Shown: piece by piece, positions 25,637 to 36,509 of the stretch
Layout of the letters: every line of letters begins with the position of its first letter
Numbering within the stretch: the first letter of the stretch is position 1
Origin: Geomonas silvestris
GTDB taxonomy: Bacteria; Desulfobacterota; Desulfuromonadia; Geobacterales; Geobacteraceae
Reading direction: 5' to 3'
Assembly: GCF_014193515.1 (NCBI RefSeq)
Contig: NZ_BLXX01000014.1
Location: 1-64,000, forward strand
Length of the DNA stretch: 64,000 nt
Translations under genes and position numbers: made by a program
Notes under the pieces: model-generated
The model's input: only the letters and a program-made list of their open reading frames with translations
The model's database searches: none
What the model was told of the DNA's origin: nothing

Positions 25637-26761
25637 ATGAAAGCAGTACTGGCTCTGGCAGACGGCCGGATCTTTATGGGAAAGGCCTTCGGTGCAACGG
25701 GCGAAACTTCGGGCGAGGTTGTCTTCAACACCGCCATGTCGGGATACCAGGAAGTGCTGACCGACCCCTCGTACAAGGGGCAGATGGTCACCATGACCTA
25801 CACGCAGATCGGCAACACCGGGATCAACCCGGAGGACATCGAGAGCAACCAGCTCTACCTCTCGGGCTTCATCGTCAGGGAGTACCTCGACTGCTACTCC
25901 AACTGGCGCGCCACCATGAGCCTCGACGCCTACCTGAAGGAGCATGGCGTGGTGGGGATCCAGGGGATCGATACCCGCGCTCTCACGCGTCACCTGCGCG
26001 ACAAGGGGGCCCAAAACGGCATCATCTCCACCATCGACTTCGATCCGGAGAGCCTGGTGAAAAAGGCGCGCGCCATTCCCTCCATGTCCGGCCTGGATCT
26101 CGCAACCGGCGTCACCTGCTCCGCTCCTTACCACTGGACCGAGGGACTCTGGGACTTGGAGAACGGCTACCCGCAAGTGGACCGGAGGGACCTCAAGTAC
26201 AAGGTGGTCGCCTACGACTTCGGGATCAAGCTGAACATCCTGCGCTGCCTGGTCTCGGCCGGCTGCGACGTCACCGTGGTTCCGGCGACCTTCCCGGCCG
26301 AAGCGGCGCTCGCCATGAACCCGGACGGCATCTTCCTCTCCAACGGCCCGGGCGACCCGGAACCGATGAAAGAGGTCATCGAGAACATCAAGCACTTCGT
26401 GGGCAAGAAGCCAATCTTCGGCATCTGCCTCGGGCACCAGCTTTTGGGCCTCGCCCTGGGCGGCCGGACCATCAAGCTTAAGTTCGGCAACCACGGCTCG
26501 AACCTGCCGGTCATGGACATGAAGACCCGCAAAGTTGAGATCACCGCGCAGAACCACGGCTTCTCGGTGGACATCCTGTCGCTCTCCCACGCCTGCCAGC
26601 TCGGTCACGAGAACCTGAACGACCAGACCGTGGAAGGGATGCAGCACAAGGAGCTTCCGATCTTCTCGGTGCAGCACCACCCCGAGGCTTCCCCGGGACC
26701 CCACGATTCTCACTACCTGTTCGACCGGTTCGTGGAGATGATGGAGAAGTTCAAGAAATAG
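25637..26761 (+). CDS. carA: Carbamoyl-phosphate synthase, small (glutaminase) subunit
   Basis: Hydrolyses glutamine and channels ammonia to CarB. N-terminal CPSase domain opens MKAVLALADGRIFMGKAFG; the class I glutaminase domain has the nucleophile Cys in FGICLGHQLLGLALGG and the His/Glu pair in VQHHPEASPGPHDS. 374 residues from the ATG at 25637 behind GGGAG; the open frame begins 18 codons earlier inside the pyrC-carA gap without conserved sequence. Confidence 0.97.
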   Translation: MKAVLALADGRIFMGKAFGATGETSGEVVFNTAMSGYQEVLTDPSYKGQMVTMTYTQIGNTGINPEDIESNQLYLSGFIVREYLDCYSNWRATMSLDAYLKEHGVVGIQGIDTRALTRHLRDKGAQNGIISTIDFDPESLVKKARAIPSMSGLDLATGVTCSAPYHWTEGLWDLENGYPQVDRRDLKYKVVAYDFGIKLNILRCLVSAGCDVTVVPATFPAEAALAMNPDGIFLSNGPGDPEPMKEVIENIKHFVGKKPIFGICLGHQLLGLALGGRTIKLKFGNHGSNLPVMDMKTRKVEITAQNHGFSVDILSLSHACQLGHENLNDQTVEGMQHKELPIFSVQHHPEASPGPHDSHYLFDRFVEMMEKFKK

Positions 26762-26799
26762 GTTGAGGTCACGGTTGAGGTTGAGAACTTCATTCTCAA
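26762..26799. repeat. GGTTGAGGT words with hairpin
   Basis: Tandem GGTTGAGG words directly after the carA stop, ending in a perfect hairpin GTTGAGAA-CTTCA-TTCTCAAC (26779-26799). The same word family, reversed, appears at 10651-10678 (TCAACCTCAACC...). Confidence 0.7.
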
Positions 26800-26983
26800 C
26801 TAAAGCCCTTGCACACAGAAGGAGCCGGAAACCAAAACAGAAATGCACGATAAGAGAAGATCTGGGTCAAACTCGCTTCATGCCTGATCCGATAGGTCTG
26901 ATTTGGTTTCCTGACTTTACCGTGTGCCAATGTTGTAGTCCCCCGCCCCCCTCCACTTAAGCGAGGGGGAGGCCATAGGAAGC

Positions 26984-27901
26984 ATGCACTACAAAGAACT
27001 GTACGAAAGCGGCGAGTTGCTGAAGCGGGTCAAGACCGCCTACGCCCGCCTGAAGTCTTGTGACATCTGCCCGCACGCCTGCGGTGTGAACCGGCTGGCG
27101 GGTGAGATCGGCATCTGCGGCGCGGGGCACCAGCCGCGCATCGCCTCGGCAAACATCCACCGCGGCGAGGAACCGCCCATCTCGGGCAGCCGCGGTTCGG
27201 GAACCATCTTCCTGTCCGGGTGCACGCTCAAGTGCCGGTTCTGCCAGAATTTCCCGATCAGCCAGCAGCACAACGGCACGACGCTTACGACGCAGCAACT
27301 GGCCAAGAAGATGCTCGGGCTGCAAAAACGCGGCGCGCACAACATCAACTTCGTGACGCCGACGCACTTCACCCCGCAGATCCTGGCGGCGCTGTACCTG
27401 GCGATTCCTATGGGGTTCAACATCCCCCTGGTCTGGAACACCAGCGGCTATGAACGGGTGGATACCTTGGGGCTGCTGGACGGCGTAGTGGACATCTACC
27501 TGCCGGATATGAAGTACACAAGCGACGAGCAGGCGCGCAAGCTCTCGGGAGCGCCGGGCTACACCGATCTGAACCGGCTGGCGGTGGCCGAGATGCTGCG
27601 CCAGGTCGGACACCTCGAGTGCGACGAGGACGGCATCGGGGTGCAGGGACTGATCATCAGGCACCTGGTCCTGCCGGAGGGGAGGGCGGGAAGCCCCGAG
27701 ACGCTCAGCTACATCGCCGAAAACTTCGGGCACGAGACCCACATCGCGCTGATGAGCCAGTACTTCCCGGCGCACCTGGCCACCCAGACTCCGGGGATCG
27801 AGCGGCGGGTGACCAACGAGGAGTACAGCGAGGCGGTCGAGGCGCTGGAAGAAGCAGGACTGGAAAACGGCTGGGTACAGGACGAGCCGGAAGAAACCTG
27901 A
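26984..27901 (+). CDS. Radical SAM protein, PflX-like
   Basis: A 305-residue radical SAM protein of the PflX group (homologues of pyruvate formate-lyase activases). The SAM cluster motif C-x3-C-x2-C is Cys80, Cys84, Cys87 in LSGCTLKCRFCQNF. An extra N-terminal Cys set (Cys26, 29, 33, 45 in SCDICPHACG and IGICG) suggests a second metal site. Later blocks are NINFVTPTHFTPQI, LVWNTSGYE and DIYLPDMKY. It sits between carA and carB in the same direction; its substrate is unknown and no glycyl-radical enzyme is nearby. Confidence 0.85.
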   Translation: MHYKELYESGELLKRVKTAYARLKSCDICPHACGVNRLAGEIGICGAGHQPRIASANIHRGEEPPISGSRGSGTIFLSGCTLKCRFCQNFPISQQHNGTTLTTQQLAKKMLGLQKRGAHNINFVTPTHFTPQILAALYLAIPMGFNIPLVWNTSGYERVDTLGLLDGVVDIYLPDMKYTSDEQARKLSGAPGYTDLNRLAVAEMLRQVGHLECDEDGIGVQGLIIRHLVLPEGRAGSPETLSYIAENFGHETHIALMSQYFPAHLATQTPGIERRVTNEEYSEAVEALEEAGLENGWVQDEPEET

Positions 27902-27908
27902 AATTTGG

Positions 27909-28027
27909 CACGCGGAAGGTGCCGGAAACCCAGGCAAAACTGCCGGGTCAGGCAAAGATTTTGGTTGCCCCCTAAGGATTCTGGGTTATCAGGCTTTTTT
28001 GTTGTGGTTTCCGGCCACTTCCGCGTC
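27909..28027. repeat. Inverted repeat between pflX-like gene and carB
   Basis: Left arm 27909-27930 (CACGCGGAAGGTGCCGGAAACC) versus right arm 28006-28027: 19 of 22 positions are complementary. Inside lie AACCCAG (27928-) and CTGGGTT (27981-27987), so a nested structure is possible. A T-run (27995-28000) precedes the right arm. Confidence 0.8.
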
Positions 28028-28086
28028 GCAGATGCATTTTAAAGTTTTTAAAGGCGGTTCACCGCCCTAACGAAGGAGATAGTTGA

Positions 28087-31335
<3,249 letters not shown>

Positions 31336-31393
31336 GAGCTTCGATCGAAAACGTCACCCCGCAGTTTTTTACTTATAATTCAATGCATAATCA

Positions 31394-31421
31394 TGGGGGG
31401 GCCAGTACCACGGCCCCCCCA
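31394..31421 (+). other. Very GC-rich hairpin before greA
   Basis: TGGGGGGGCC - AGTACCA - GGCCCCCCCA-type stem of nine G-C pairs plus one A-T, 26 nt before the greA ATG. No T-run follows. It may end carB messages or protect the greA 5' end. Confidence 0.7.
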
Positions 31422-31446
31422 CTAAGTTCAAGAAGGAGTAAGTCAG

Positions 31447-31923
31447 ATGTCGCAATCCGTTCCATTGACAAAGGAGAGCTACGAGGCCCTCCAGGAAGAC
31501 CTGAGGCGGCTTATCAAGGAAGAGCGGCCCAAGGTCATTCAGGATATCGCAGAAGCGAGGGCGCATGGCGATCTGTCAGAGAACGCTGAATACGATGCCG
31601 CCAAGAATCGCCAAGGTTTTATCGAAGGGCGCATCCTTGAACTGAGCGACAAACTGGCGCGGGCCTACGTGGTAGACCTGTCCAACCTGAAACCGGACAA
31701 GGTGGTTTTCGGTGCCACGGTTACCGTGTACGACACGTCGACCGACGAAGAGATCACCTACAAGATCGTCGGCGAGGACGAGGCCGACATCAAGCTGGGG
31801 AAGATCTCCTGCACCTCTCCGGTGGGCAAGGCGCTGATCGGTCACAAACTGGACGACACCGTCAAGGTGAGTGTCCCCTCCGGTCTCAAAGAGTACGAGA
31901 TCCTCGAGATCCGCTACGAGTAG
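31447..31923 (+). CDS. greA: Transcription elongation factor GreA
   Basis: Rescues backtracked RNA polymerase by stimulating transcript cleavage. The N-terminal coiled coil holds LTKESYEALQEDLRRL and the tip acids in ARAHGDLSENAEYDAAKNRQ (residues ~39-58). The C-terminal FKBP-like domain has VFGATVTVYD, YKIVGEDEADIKLGKIS and SPVGKALIGHKLDD. 158 residues, normal. Ribosome site AAGGAG. Confidence 0.97.
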   Translation: MSQSVPLTKESYEALQEDLRRLIKEERPKVIQDIAEARAHGDLSENAEYDAAKNRQGFIEGRILELSDKLARAYVVDLSNLKPDKVVFGATVTVYDTSTDEEITYKIVGEDEADIKLGKISCTSPVGKALIGHKLDDTVKVSVPSGLKEYEILEIRYE

Positions 31924-31940
31924 TCTCCGACGTAAATCAG

Positions 31941-32022
31941 CCACGGAGACACGGAGCGCACGGAGAACTTCCCTAAGGTTTAGGCCAGAAATCTCCGGTC
32001 TTTTCCTCCGTGTCTGCGTGGC
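31941..32022. repeat. Inverted repeat with tandem-word arms (CACGGAGA family)
   Basis: Left arm 31941-31967 consists of three ~8-nt words CACGGAG(A/C); right arm 31992-32022 holds the reverse complement (...CCTCCGTGTCTGCGTGGC). It fills the greA-DUF1858 gap. Confidence 0.85.
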
Positions 32023-32058
32023 AAAATTGCCAGTTTCACCACCAACAGGAGGTTTTAG

Positions 32059-32256
32059 ATGAGCCAGATTACCAAAGATATGACGTTTGCTTCGGTTATG
32101 AGGATGCACCCGGATGTCGTTAAGGTGCTCGCCAAGTACAACCTCGGCTGCATCGGCTGCATGGGCGCCCAGAACGAGTCCCTGGAGCAGGGCTGTAACG
32201 CTCACGGCATCAAGGTCGAAGAGATCGTCAACGACCTGAACGCACTCTTCAAATAA
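32059..32256 (+). CDS. DUF1858 domain mini-protein
   Basis: A 65-residue DUF1858 protein, MSQITKDMTFASVMRMHP then LAKYNLGCIGCMG, with Cys31, Cys34 and a third Cys46. It is a paralogue of the protein at 18676, with the same C-x2-C spacing after a Tyr/Asn-Leu-Gly turn. Stand-alone DUF1858 proteins have no settled role; the Cys set suggests metal or redox chemistry. RBS AGGAGG. It ends 10 nt before a strong stem-loop. Confidence 0.85.
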   Translation: MSQITKDMTFASVMRMHPDVVKVLAKYNLGCIGCMGAQNESLEQGCNAHGIKVEEIVNDLNALFK

Positions 32257-32266
32257 GTTCCCCTAT

Positions 32267-32303
32267 GGCCGGGTCCGGTTCCTCAACCGACCCGGCCGTT
32301 TCT
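32267..32303 (+). terminator. Terminator between the DUF1858 gene and recG
   Basis: GGCCGGGTC-GGTT pairs with AACC-GACCCGGCC (32267-32297), followed by GTTTCTTTCC. It ends only ~13 nt before the recG ATG. Confidence 0.75.
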
Positions 32304-32310
32304 TTCCTCC

Positions 32311-34707
32311 ATGCCGACCATCAAGCTTTCCCCAGACGGGACCATCTCTCTCCCGGCCGAGCTTAGGGAGTCTCTGGCGCTTAAGCCCGGGGACGAACTG
32401 AGCCTCGAGGTGGTGGACGGCACCCTGCGCATTACACCGAAAAGCCCGCAACGAGTCACCAAACCAGCTGACAAGAAGAAGCGAGCTGCCGAAAAGGCGG
32501 CTGGCCCCAAGGCTGCGCCTAAGCCCGACGACCCCTCGGCAAAGGTGACAGGCACCTCCGGAACCAGTCCCCTCCCGGCTGCCTCGCTGCGCCGCCCCGA
32601 ACTGCAGACCACCATGCGCTTCATCAAGGGTGTGGGCCCGAAACTCGCCGAGACTTTTGGCAAGAAAGGGATCAACACCGTCGAGGACGCGCTCTACGTG
32701 CTCCCCAATTGCTATGAGGACCGCCGCCAGCTTAAGGAGATCGCTCGGTTGCGTCCCAGCGGCACGGAGGCATTTTTCGCGACGGTCGTGTCGGCGGGGC
32801 CACAGGTCAGCAAGGGAGGGCGCAACTACTTCGAGGTCGTGGTGCGCGATGCGACAGGCTCCTTGGTGCTCAAGTGGTTCCACTACCACCCCGCCTTTAT
32901 GAAGAAGAACTGGATGCCCGGGCGCAGCGGCATCTTCATCGGGGAGTTGGCGCAGTTCGGCCTGCAGCGTGAGATGCATCACCCCGAGGTGGAGTGGGCT
33001 GCGGAAGGGGAAGATCTCGCCCAGGTGATGGCGCGCGATCCCGAGAATTTCGGGCGAATCCTGCCTGTCTACCCGCTTACCGAGGGGGTGAGCCAGAAGG
33101 TGATGCGTCGCATCATGCGCGACGTGGTGCAGCACTACAGCCGCTACCTCACCGCCACCCTGCCTGAAGACGTCCTGAAGCGCCATCATCTGCTCTCGCT
33201 CCCCGTCGCACTGCGCGAGGCGCACGCACCCGACCCGGACAACTCGGTAGAGGATCTGAACGCCGGGCGCGGCGAGGCGCACCGTTCGCTTGCCTTTGAC
33301 GAGTTCTTCTTCCTGCAGCTCGGGCTTGCCCTGAAAAAGCGCGGCGTCGCCGTCGAGGACGGCATCAGTTTCAACGTCACGCACCGCTACACAAAGGAAC
33401 TGCTCAAGCTGCTCCCTTTCAGCCTCACCAACGCCCAAAGGCGGGTGCTCTCCGAAATCAAGGAGGATATGATGGCGCCGCACCCGATGCATCGTCTGGT
33501 GCAGGGAGACGTGGGGTGCGGAAAGACGCTGGTGGCGCTCATGGCGGCGCTCGTCTGTGTCGAGAACGACTACCAGGTGGCGATCATGGCTCCGACCGAG
33601 CTGCTGGCGGAGCAGCACTACCTTAATATCCACGGCTACTGCGAGAAGCTGGGGATCACCGTGGCTCTGCTGACCGCCAGTGTGAAGGGGAAAGGCGACA
33701 CGCTGGAGAAGATCTACTCCGGCACAACCCAGATCGTAGTAGGCACCCATGCCGTGATCCAGGAGAAGGTGGAATTCAAGCGGCTGGGGCTCGGCATCAT
33801 CGACGAACAGCACCGCTTCGGCGTGGTGCAGCGCTCGCTCTTGAAGCGTAAGGGGGTGAACCCGGACATCCTGGTGATGACCGCGACCCCGATTCCCCGC
33901 ACCCTGTCCATGACCGTCTTTGGCGATCTCTCGCTGTCGGTGATCGACGAGCTCCCCCCGGGGCGCACCCCCATCGAGACCCGCGTAGTGCGCGAGAAGC
34001 GCCGCAGCGAGGTGTACGCCACCATCCGCGAGGAGATAGGGAAGGGGAGACAGGCCTACGTCATCTACCCACTGGTCGAAGAGACCGAGAAGAGCGACCT
34101 GAAGGCTGCGGTGCAGATGGCCGAGCACCTGGCCCAGGAGATCTTCCCCGAGTTCAAGGTTGCGGTGCTGCATGGCCGGATGAGTTCCGCGGAGAAAGAA
34201 GCCGTCATGTTGGCCTTCAAGGCGCATGAAACGGACATCCTGGTGTCAACGACGGTTATCGAGGTCGGTATCGACGTCCCCAACGCCACCGTCATGGTCA
34301 TCGAGCACGCCGAGCGCTTTGGGCTTTCGCAGCTGCACCAGTTGCGCGGAAGGGTAGGGCGGGGGAGCGCCCGCTCGCGCTGCATCCTGGTTGCTGGCGA
34401 CAGGCTTTCCGAGGACGGCTCGCGGCGGCTCGACGTCATGGTGCAGAGCAACGACGGTTTCGTCATCGCCGAAGCGGACCTCAGTATCCGCGGCCCCGGT
34501 GATTTCCTCGGTACCCGGCAGGCCGGCCTTCCCGACCTTAAAGTGGCCGACGTGTTGCGCGATGGGGGAGCCCTGGAGCTCGCGCGGCGCGAGGCTTTTG
34601 CCGTTGTCGAGCGCGATCCGCACCTCTCCAGCCCCGAAAGCCAGAGGCTGCGCTCCGAACTGATCGTGCGTTGGGGCGGCCGGCTCGAGTTGGCCGGCAT
34701 CGCTTGA
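32311..34707 (+). CDS. recG: ATP-dependent DNA helicase RecG with N-terminal AbrB/SpoVT-like domain
   Basis: Branch-migration helicase for stalled forks and recombination intermediates. Residues ~1-45 (KLSPDGTISLPAELRESLAL, then PGDELSLEVVDGTLRI) fit a SpoVT-AbrB swapped-hairpin DNA-binding domain. A Lys/Ala/Pro-rich linker (46-90) follows. The RecG body starts RFIKGVGPKLAETFGKKGI (~102) with the wedge domain and helicase motifs: GDVGCGKT (~400), IIDEQHRFG (~499), TATPIPRTL, STTVIEVGIDVPNAT and LHQLRGRVGRGS. 798 residues against ~690 for E. coli RecG. No ribosome site precedes the ATG; an internal ATG near 32614 is the fallback start. Confidence 0.93.
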   Translation: MPTIKLSPDGTISLPAELRESLALKPGDELSLEVVDGTLRITPKSPQRVTKPADKKKRAAEKAAGPKAAPKPDDPSAKVTGTSGTSPLPAASLRRPELQTTMRFIKGVGPKLAETFGKKGINTVEDALYVLPNCYEDRRQLKEIARLRPSGTEAFFATVVSAGPQVSKGGRNYFEVVVRDATGSLVLKWFHYHPAFMKKNWMPGRSGIFIGELAQFGLQREMHHPEVEWAAEGEDLAQVMARDPENFGRILPVYPLTEGVSQKVMRRIMRDVVQHYSRYLTATLPEDVLKRHHLLSLPVALREAHAPDPDNSVEDLNAGRGEAHRSLAFDEFFFLQLGLALKKRGVAVEDGISFNVTHRYTKELLKLLPFSLTNAQRRVLSEIKEDMMAPHPMHRLVQGDVGCGKTLVALMAALVCVENDYQVAIMAPTELLAEQHYLNIHGYCEKLGITVALLTASVKGKGDTLEKIYSGTTQIVVGTHAVIQEKVEFKRLGLGIIDEQHRFGVVQRSLLKRKGVNPDILVMTATPIPRTLSMTVFGDLSLSVIDELPPGRTPIETRVVREKRRSEVYATIREEIGKGRQAYVIYPLVEETEKSDLKAAVQMAEHLAQEIFPEFKVAVLHGRMSSAEKEAVMLAFKAHETDILVSTTVIEVGIDVPNATVMVIEHAERFGLSQLHQLRGRVGRGSARSRCILVAGDRLSEDGSRRLDVMVQSNDGFVIAEADLSIRGPGDFLGTRQAGLPDLKVADVLRDGGALELARREAFAVVERDPHLSSPESQRLRSELIVRWGGRLELAGIA

Positions 34708-34969
34708 TGTATTCATTGTTCTATTTTCCGCTGCACGTTGTTCCCCGCCATTCCTTCTACGGTATTCAGTACCTTCCCTTCTTGCAATGAGCTCATGAGG
34801 TACTTAGCTCAATCTTTTTATGTGCCCTTTCTCTTTCAGTGATTCTTAACCAGTGCTGTAAGTCACGCGTTGACAAACCAGTTGCAGTGGGAAGAAACTG
34901 TTACGTAGTTGGATTTCTCTTCATAGTGATCGCGACAAGAAATACGGTTCCATTACATGAGGTGAGACT
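34708..34969. other. Intergenic region recG to lipoprotein gene
   Basis: About 260 nt, AT-rich relative to the neighbours, without a supported gene, clear terminator or strong promoter. A ribosome site GAGGTGAG lies at its end. Confidence 0.4.
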
Positions 34970-36289
34970 ATGGAACAAGAAAGGGGAGATACCAGATGTA
35001 TCGTAACTAGATCGATCGCACTTCTGTTTCTTTGTCTGACACTGGCCGCCTGCGGTGGCGGAGGTGGCGGTGGCGGCGGTTCAACCCTCTTGAGTAATGG
35101 CGGCTCCGGGGGCACCGGCACTGGCGGTTCCGGCGGCGGAACAGGTGGAACTGGTGGAACTGGTGGAACTGGTGGAACTGGTGGAACTGGTGGAACTGGT
35201 GGAACTGGTGGAACTGGTGGAACTCCAACGGGGTTGCCAGCCAGCGTTTCGCTGGTCCAGATAGCTTCGGGGCTGAACCGGCCGCTGACCATCACTAACG
35301 CGGGGGATAACAGCGGCCGCCTCTTCGTGGTAGAACAGGGAGGGACCATCAGGCTCATCCGTAACGGGGCGCTTGCCGCTACGCCGTTTCTGGACATTTC
35401 CAGCCTGGTGAACCAAGCGGGCGGCGAGCAAGGGGTCCTGGGCCTCGCCTTTCCTCCGGGATTCCCAACCCGCAACAGTTTCTACGTGAACTACACCGAT
35501 CGTACCGGCGTCGGCAACACGGTGATTGCCCGCTTTGGGCTGAGTTCCGATCCCGACCGCGCCGATCCTGCGACGCGCACCCAGGTGCTCACCTTCGCCC
35601 AACCCTTCCCGAACCACAACGGCGGCCAACTGGCCTTCGGCCCTGACGGGCTGCTGTACATAGGCAGTGGCGACGGTGGCGGCAGCGGCGACCCACTGGG
35701 CAATGGGCAGAACCGCTCTGTGCTGCTCGGCAAGATCCTGCGTATCGATGTGCTCTCCGGTAGCGTTCCCTCCAGCATCCCCTCCAGCAATCCCTTCGGG
35801 AACGAGATCTGGGGCTATGGGCTCCGCAATCCCTGGCGCTTCTCCTTCGACCGCAGCACGGGCGATCTCTACCTCCCGGATGTCGGGGAAATTACCGTAG
35901 AGGAGCTGAATTTTCAGCCTGCTGGGGCCGGCAGCGGCGCAAACTATGGCTGGAACATCATGGAAGGTGACCGCTGCTTTGCCGATCCTTCCTGCAGCAG
36001 CGCCGGCCTGACCTTGCCGGTGGCGGAGTATCTGCATGGCAGTGGCGACTGCGCGATAACCGGCGGGTACGTGTATCGTGGCAGCAGCACGGCTTTGCAG
36101 GGGACCTACCTCTATGGCGATTTCTGCAGTGGGCGCATCTGGGGTGCGCAGCATACCGGCGCTAGCTGGCAATCTGCGTTACTCACCGACACCACGTTCG
36201 GCATCTCCACGTTCGGTGAAGACGAAGCCGGAGAGATCTATCTCGCAGACTACAACGGGGGAGGGATCTATCACGTCGTCACCCCCTGA
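34970..36289 (+). CDS. Sugar dehydrogenase-type (GSDH/PQQ) lipoprotein with GGT repeats
   Basis: A 439-residue exported protein. A lipobox (LTLAAC, Cys near residue 28) marks a lipoprotein. After it comes a Gly/Thr spacer with nine perfect Gly-Gly-Thr units. From ~residue 95 it is a six-bladed propeller of the glucose/sorbosone dehydrogenase family: RLFVVEQGGTIRLI, GGEQGVLGLAFPPGF, PNHNGGQLAFGPDG, YIGSGDGG, GYGLRNPWRFSFDR and ANYGWNIMEG. The family includes PQQ-dependent soluble aldose dehydrogenases, but many members do not bind PQQ, so the substrate is open. A paralogue follows at 36510. Confidence 0.85.
   Translation: MEQERGDTRCIVTRSIALLFLCLTLAACGGGGGGGGGSTLLSNGGSGGTGTGGSGGGTGGTGGTGGTGGTGGTGGTGGTGGTGGTPTGLPASVSLVQIASGLNRPLTITNAGDNSGRLFVVEQGGTIRLIRNGALAATPFLDISSLVNQAGGEQGVLGLAFPPGFPTRNSFYVNYTDRTGVGNTVIARFGLSSDPDRADPATRTQVLTFAQPFPNHNGGQLAFGPDGLLYIGSGDGGGSGDPLGNGQNRSVLLGKILRIDVLSGSVPSSIPSSNPFGNEIWGYGLRNPWRFSFDRSTGDLYLPDVGEITVEELNFQPAGAGSGANYGWNIMEGDRCFADPSCSSAGLTLPVAEYLHGSGDCAITGGYVYRGSSTALQGTYLYGDFCSGRIWGAQHTGASWQSALLTDTTFGISTFGEDEAGEIYLADYNGGGIYHVVTP
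35144..35224 (+). repeat. Nine perfect 9-bp repeats inside a coding region
   Basis: Nine identical copies of GGTGGAACT, encoding (Gly-Gly-Thr)9 in the linker of the lipoprotein. Each unit is in frame, so slippage would change linker length but not the frame. Confidence 0.97.
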
Positions 36290-36315
36290 AATGGCGGTAC
36301 ATCCGCGCAACTCAC

Positions 36316-36349
36316 AAGGGCCAGGCGGCTGTAGATGCCTGGCCTTTTG
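36316..36349 (+). terminator. Terminator after the first GSDH lipoprotein gene
   Basis: AAGGGCCAGGC...GCCTGGCCTTTT stem-loop ending in a short T-run. Confidence 0.8.
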
Positions 36350-36509
36350 TGTCTGAGGACCGGCCGTTTGACAATCTCTGGTCCTGGGGCACACTCAATG
36401 CTGGGGTTATGGTTGGAATGTGCCAATAGTGCGGCGTTTGCCACAACTCCCGTGTGTTATGGACGATAAGATGATCCGATGCTTTAACTTACGTTGCGAG
36501 GTAACACCC

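Noticed and set aside
36420-36509. Earlier start of the second GSDH lipoprotein
   Set aside because: The added 30 residues would bury the signal peptide; the ATG at 36510 has a ribosome site and begins the lipoprotein signal.
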